In this document: positions 62,401-64,000 of the stretch, piece by piece | Position numbering within the stretch: position 1 is the stretch's first letter | Layout of the letters: the number at the start of each line of letters is the position of its first letter | Origin: Lineus longissimus | Taxonomy: Eukaryota > Nemertea > Pilidiophora > Heteronemertea > Lineidae | Direction of reading: 5' to 3' | Assembly (NCBI RefSeq): GCF_910592395.1 | Contig: NC_088325.1 | Location: 15,318,109-15,382,108 of the forward strand | DNA length: 64,000 bases | Made by a program: the position numbers and the translations under genes | The notes under the pieces: generated by a model | Databases searched by the model: none | Told to the model about the DNA's origin: nothing | The model's input: only the letters and a program-made list of their open reading frames with translations

Positions 62401-63935
62401 GGAAGTCCTGTACAAAGGTTCACGGTTGATTCCTGGCATCGCTTTTGTTTTAAAATGAATGCCCGGAACTGTGGCTACTAAATCGATGACTGTCATAATC
62501 TAAATATCACGTTTATTTCCTGCATAGTAGACACCGATGCGTAATCTATCTGATTATACAGTCAGCTACATTACTACATTCCTGTTCAGTGCAATCATAC
62601 ATCCGGGATGCACTGCATACTAACACGGGAACAGGATTGATGTGACGCAAGTTTCCTGTGCTTCAGCACCGCTGAAGTACCAATTTTGCTGGGTGTTTAT
62701 AAAACATGCGATTTCGACCTGACAGGTGTACCGGAACTTGCAAATGTTGGTGATTTCGGGCATTCAATATTTTAGTATCTCTTGACATGAAAAGAAGTAC
62801 TTGTGCTCTTCATGTAGATACACAAGGCTGTCAAGAGTAGAAAACAGTAGGAGCACTGAACTTTTCTCTGCCCCTACGTACATTTTGGTGTACATTTTCC
62901 ATACATAACATATGCAGATGATTCCTGAGTCAAGTAGCTACGTACGTTTTTACTGCTACTAATACTCTTCGTTGATAACAAGCTCTTTACTAAGTCTACT
63001 TCGTCCTCTCATGGTATGTATAAATATGTTATGGTGTTGATGATGGGTCATAGGCAAAACACGCTTGATAAAGCTATCGGTTACGTGCTTTCCTTTGTGG
63101 AACTGACACAACAATAGAAACAGACAAAAGGCTCGTTCATTTTTAGGGGCGTGTGGCCACGGATGGGTTCTTATTGTGCCCTTATACCCCTTTTACACTA
63201 GAATGGAATACCCTGGTTTCTTTATTGCTGTAAAAATAAACCGATGCGTTCATCTATCGTGAAAATTAAGTTTAGAATTGCAATCATTGCTGAGCCAAAC
63301 AGGCAAATGTGAACAAAGATGAGGCTTAGATTCTCTCAGGATACCTCTGTTGGCAAATGGATAATCTCAAACCCAGTGTACCTTACAAAGTGTCCATATG
63401 GCAAGATTGCAAGCTTAAGTGCACATTGGCCTGTTTTTATATGGCACATCGAAAATGGCATAATGCACTTTAACTGATCTTAAACCTCTAAGGATCAATT
63501 AAGACAGCTCTGGGGATGCGACATTCGAAGATTACGGCTTAAGATCGACTGATAAAAAATGCCGGAAGCAGACGATGCGCGTGCGCAATGAGGATCTCGC
63601 CCCAGGCAATCTGCTTTAGTACCGGCAGAATCTTGATTGAGTATCGATGAATGAATCATGAAAACACGTCTTTTATCTCAAAGCTTCTTTAATCCATCGA
63701 TTAGTGTTGTTTCTGTGTTAGATTAGGAGAAAATGGCGTCTCATTCGAACTCTTTGAGGACTGGTACTGTCTATTTTGATAGCAAATTTCAGAAAACGAT
63801 TTACCAAAAGGATGTCAAAGCTACCATGACACAAATGGAACCATCAAAAAGTGATGATCAAGAGCTTTCTAACGAATATTCATATCAATTGATTTACGAA
63901 TGGTACCATCAGAAAGTGCTTGGTAACAAATTTTG

Positions 63936-64000
63936 GCTTTGAAAATTTTTCAGAATTTTGAACTTATGAATAAGTTCTTCTGTTTGAGCACAAATATATG
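63936..64000 (-). repeat. Inverted copy of the 36-kb AT-rich repeat
   Basis: Read on the minus strand this segment contains TAAGTTCAAAATTCTGAAAA followed by ATTTTCAAAG, flanked by ATATTTG. It matches the junction of the 36021-36255 repeat over about 60 nt with few differences. It probably continues beyond the window. Confidence 0.65.

Larger units (their letters stand above)
5500..63575. other. Dispersed RTCGTCTGC word (21 core sites)
   Basis: The 8-base core TCGTCTGC occurs on the plus strand at 5581, 14967, 28870, 29397, 29715, 42907, 43467, 45130, 48015, 48186, 57963 and 61501. Its complement GCAGACGA occurs at 5500, 7729, 16378, 36400, 39161, 50324, 55782, 57287 and 63568. The base before the core is A in 10, G in 9, C in 2 and T in none. 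Flanks beyond nine bases look unrelated, which argues against copies of one transposon. About 2 sites are expected by chance. Role unknown; a protein-binding site is the simplest inference. Confidence 0.6.
52964..64000 (+). other. Dscam intron 2, continuing beyond the window
   Basis: At least 11,037 nt starting GTGAGT. I searched for an Ig2 exon, which in Dscam should follow in phase 1, and found none on the plus strand, so the intron runs past the window end. Very large introns near the 5' end are common in Dscam genes. Contents recognised: a degenerate repeat cluster (about 58920-59240), a decayed Ty3/gypsy RT fragment on the opposite strand (59222-59425), five TCGTCTGC-type sites, and an AT-rich dispersed repeat at the right edge. 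Long stretches (53.0-58.9 kb, 59.5-63.9 kb) hold nothing else I can name. Confidence 0.6.

Overview
The window is animal nuclear DNA and almost entirely non-coding. Three things show this. A canonical GT-AG spliced gene start encodes a Dscam-type immunoglobulin domain. There is an intact eukaryotic tRNA-Pro gene with a TTTT Pol III terminator. Open frames elsewhere are short and overlapping, as expected by chance. The best species guess is a bilaterian, probably a marine invertebrate. The Ig1 domain reads closer to my recollection of protostome than vertebrate DSCAM, but no phylum can be fixed from this window.

Layout: 1-20383 is gene-poor sequence with small inverted repeats (7002-7069, 8586-8617, 8929-8950) and degraded local duplications (1619-1680, 16543-17440). 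A tRNA-Pro(TGG) gene lies on the minus strand at 20393-20464. A clean six-copy 50-bp tandem array fills 22681-22980. The stretch 22981-37940 is non-coding with degraded duplications near 24.9, 33.0-33.7 and 36.0-36.25 kb. An 81-bp (27-codon) minisatellite that stays open in two frames occupies about 37941-38500. The stretch 38501-50510 holds a 13-bp inverted repeat, an unassigned 199-codon open frame and a possible degraded LTR near 46.2-46.8 kb.

The one protein-coding gene recognised with confidence starts at 50511 on the plus strand. Exon 1 (50511-50577) encodes a signal peptide. A 2,053-nt phase-1 intron follows, then exon 2 (52631-52963), which encodes the first Ig domain of a Dscam-family receptor. 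The next phase-1 intron runs off the window (at least 11 kb). It carries a degenerate Ty3/gypsy reverse-transcriptase fragment on the minus strand (59222-59425) next to a degenerate repeat cluster.

The most unusual signal is a dispersed short word, RTCGTCTGC. Its 8-base core TCGTCTGC/GCAGACGA was found by eye at 21 places on both strands, where about 2 would be expected. The sites have unrelated flanks, and one lies 187 bp upstream of the Dscam start codon. Other enriched words are palindromic E-boxes (TCACGTGA) and CGGCCAT. The working inference is a large upstream and intronic regulatory territory of a neuronal or immune-type receptor gene, overlaid with old repeat debris. All counts were made by eye and are minima.
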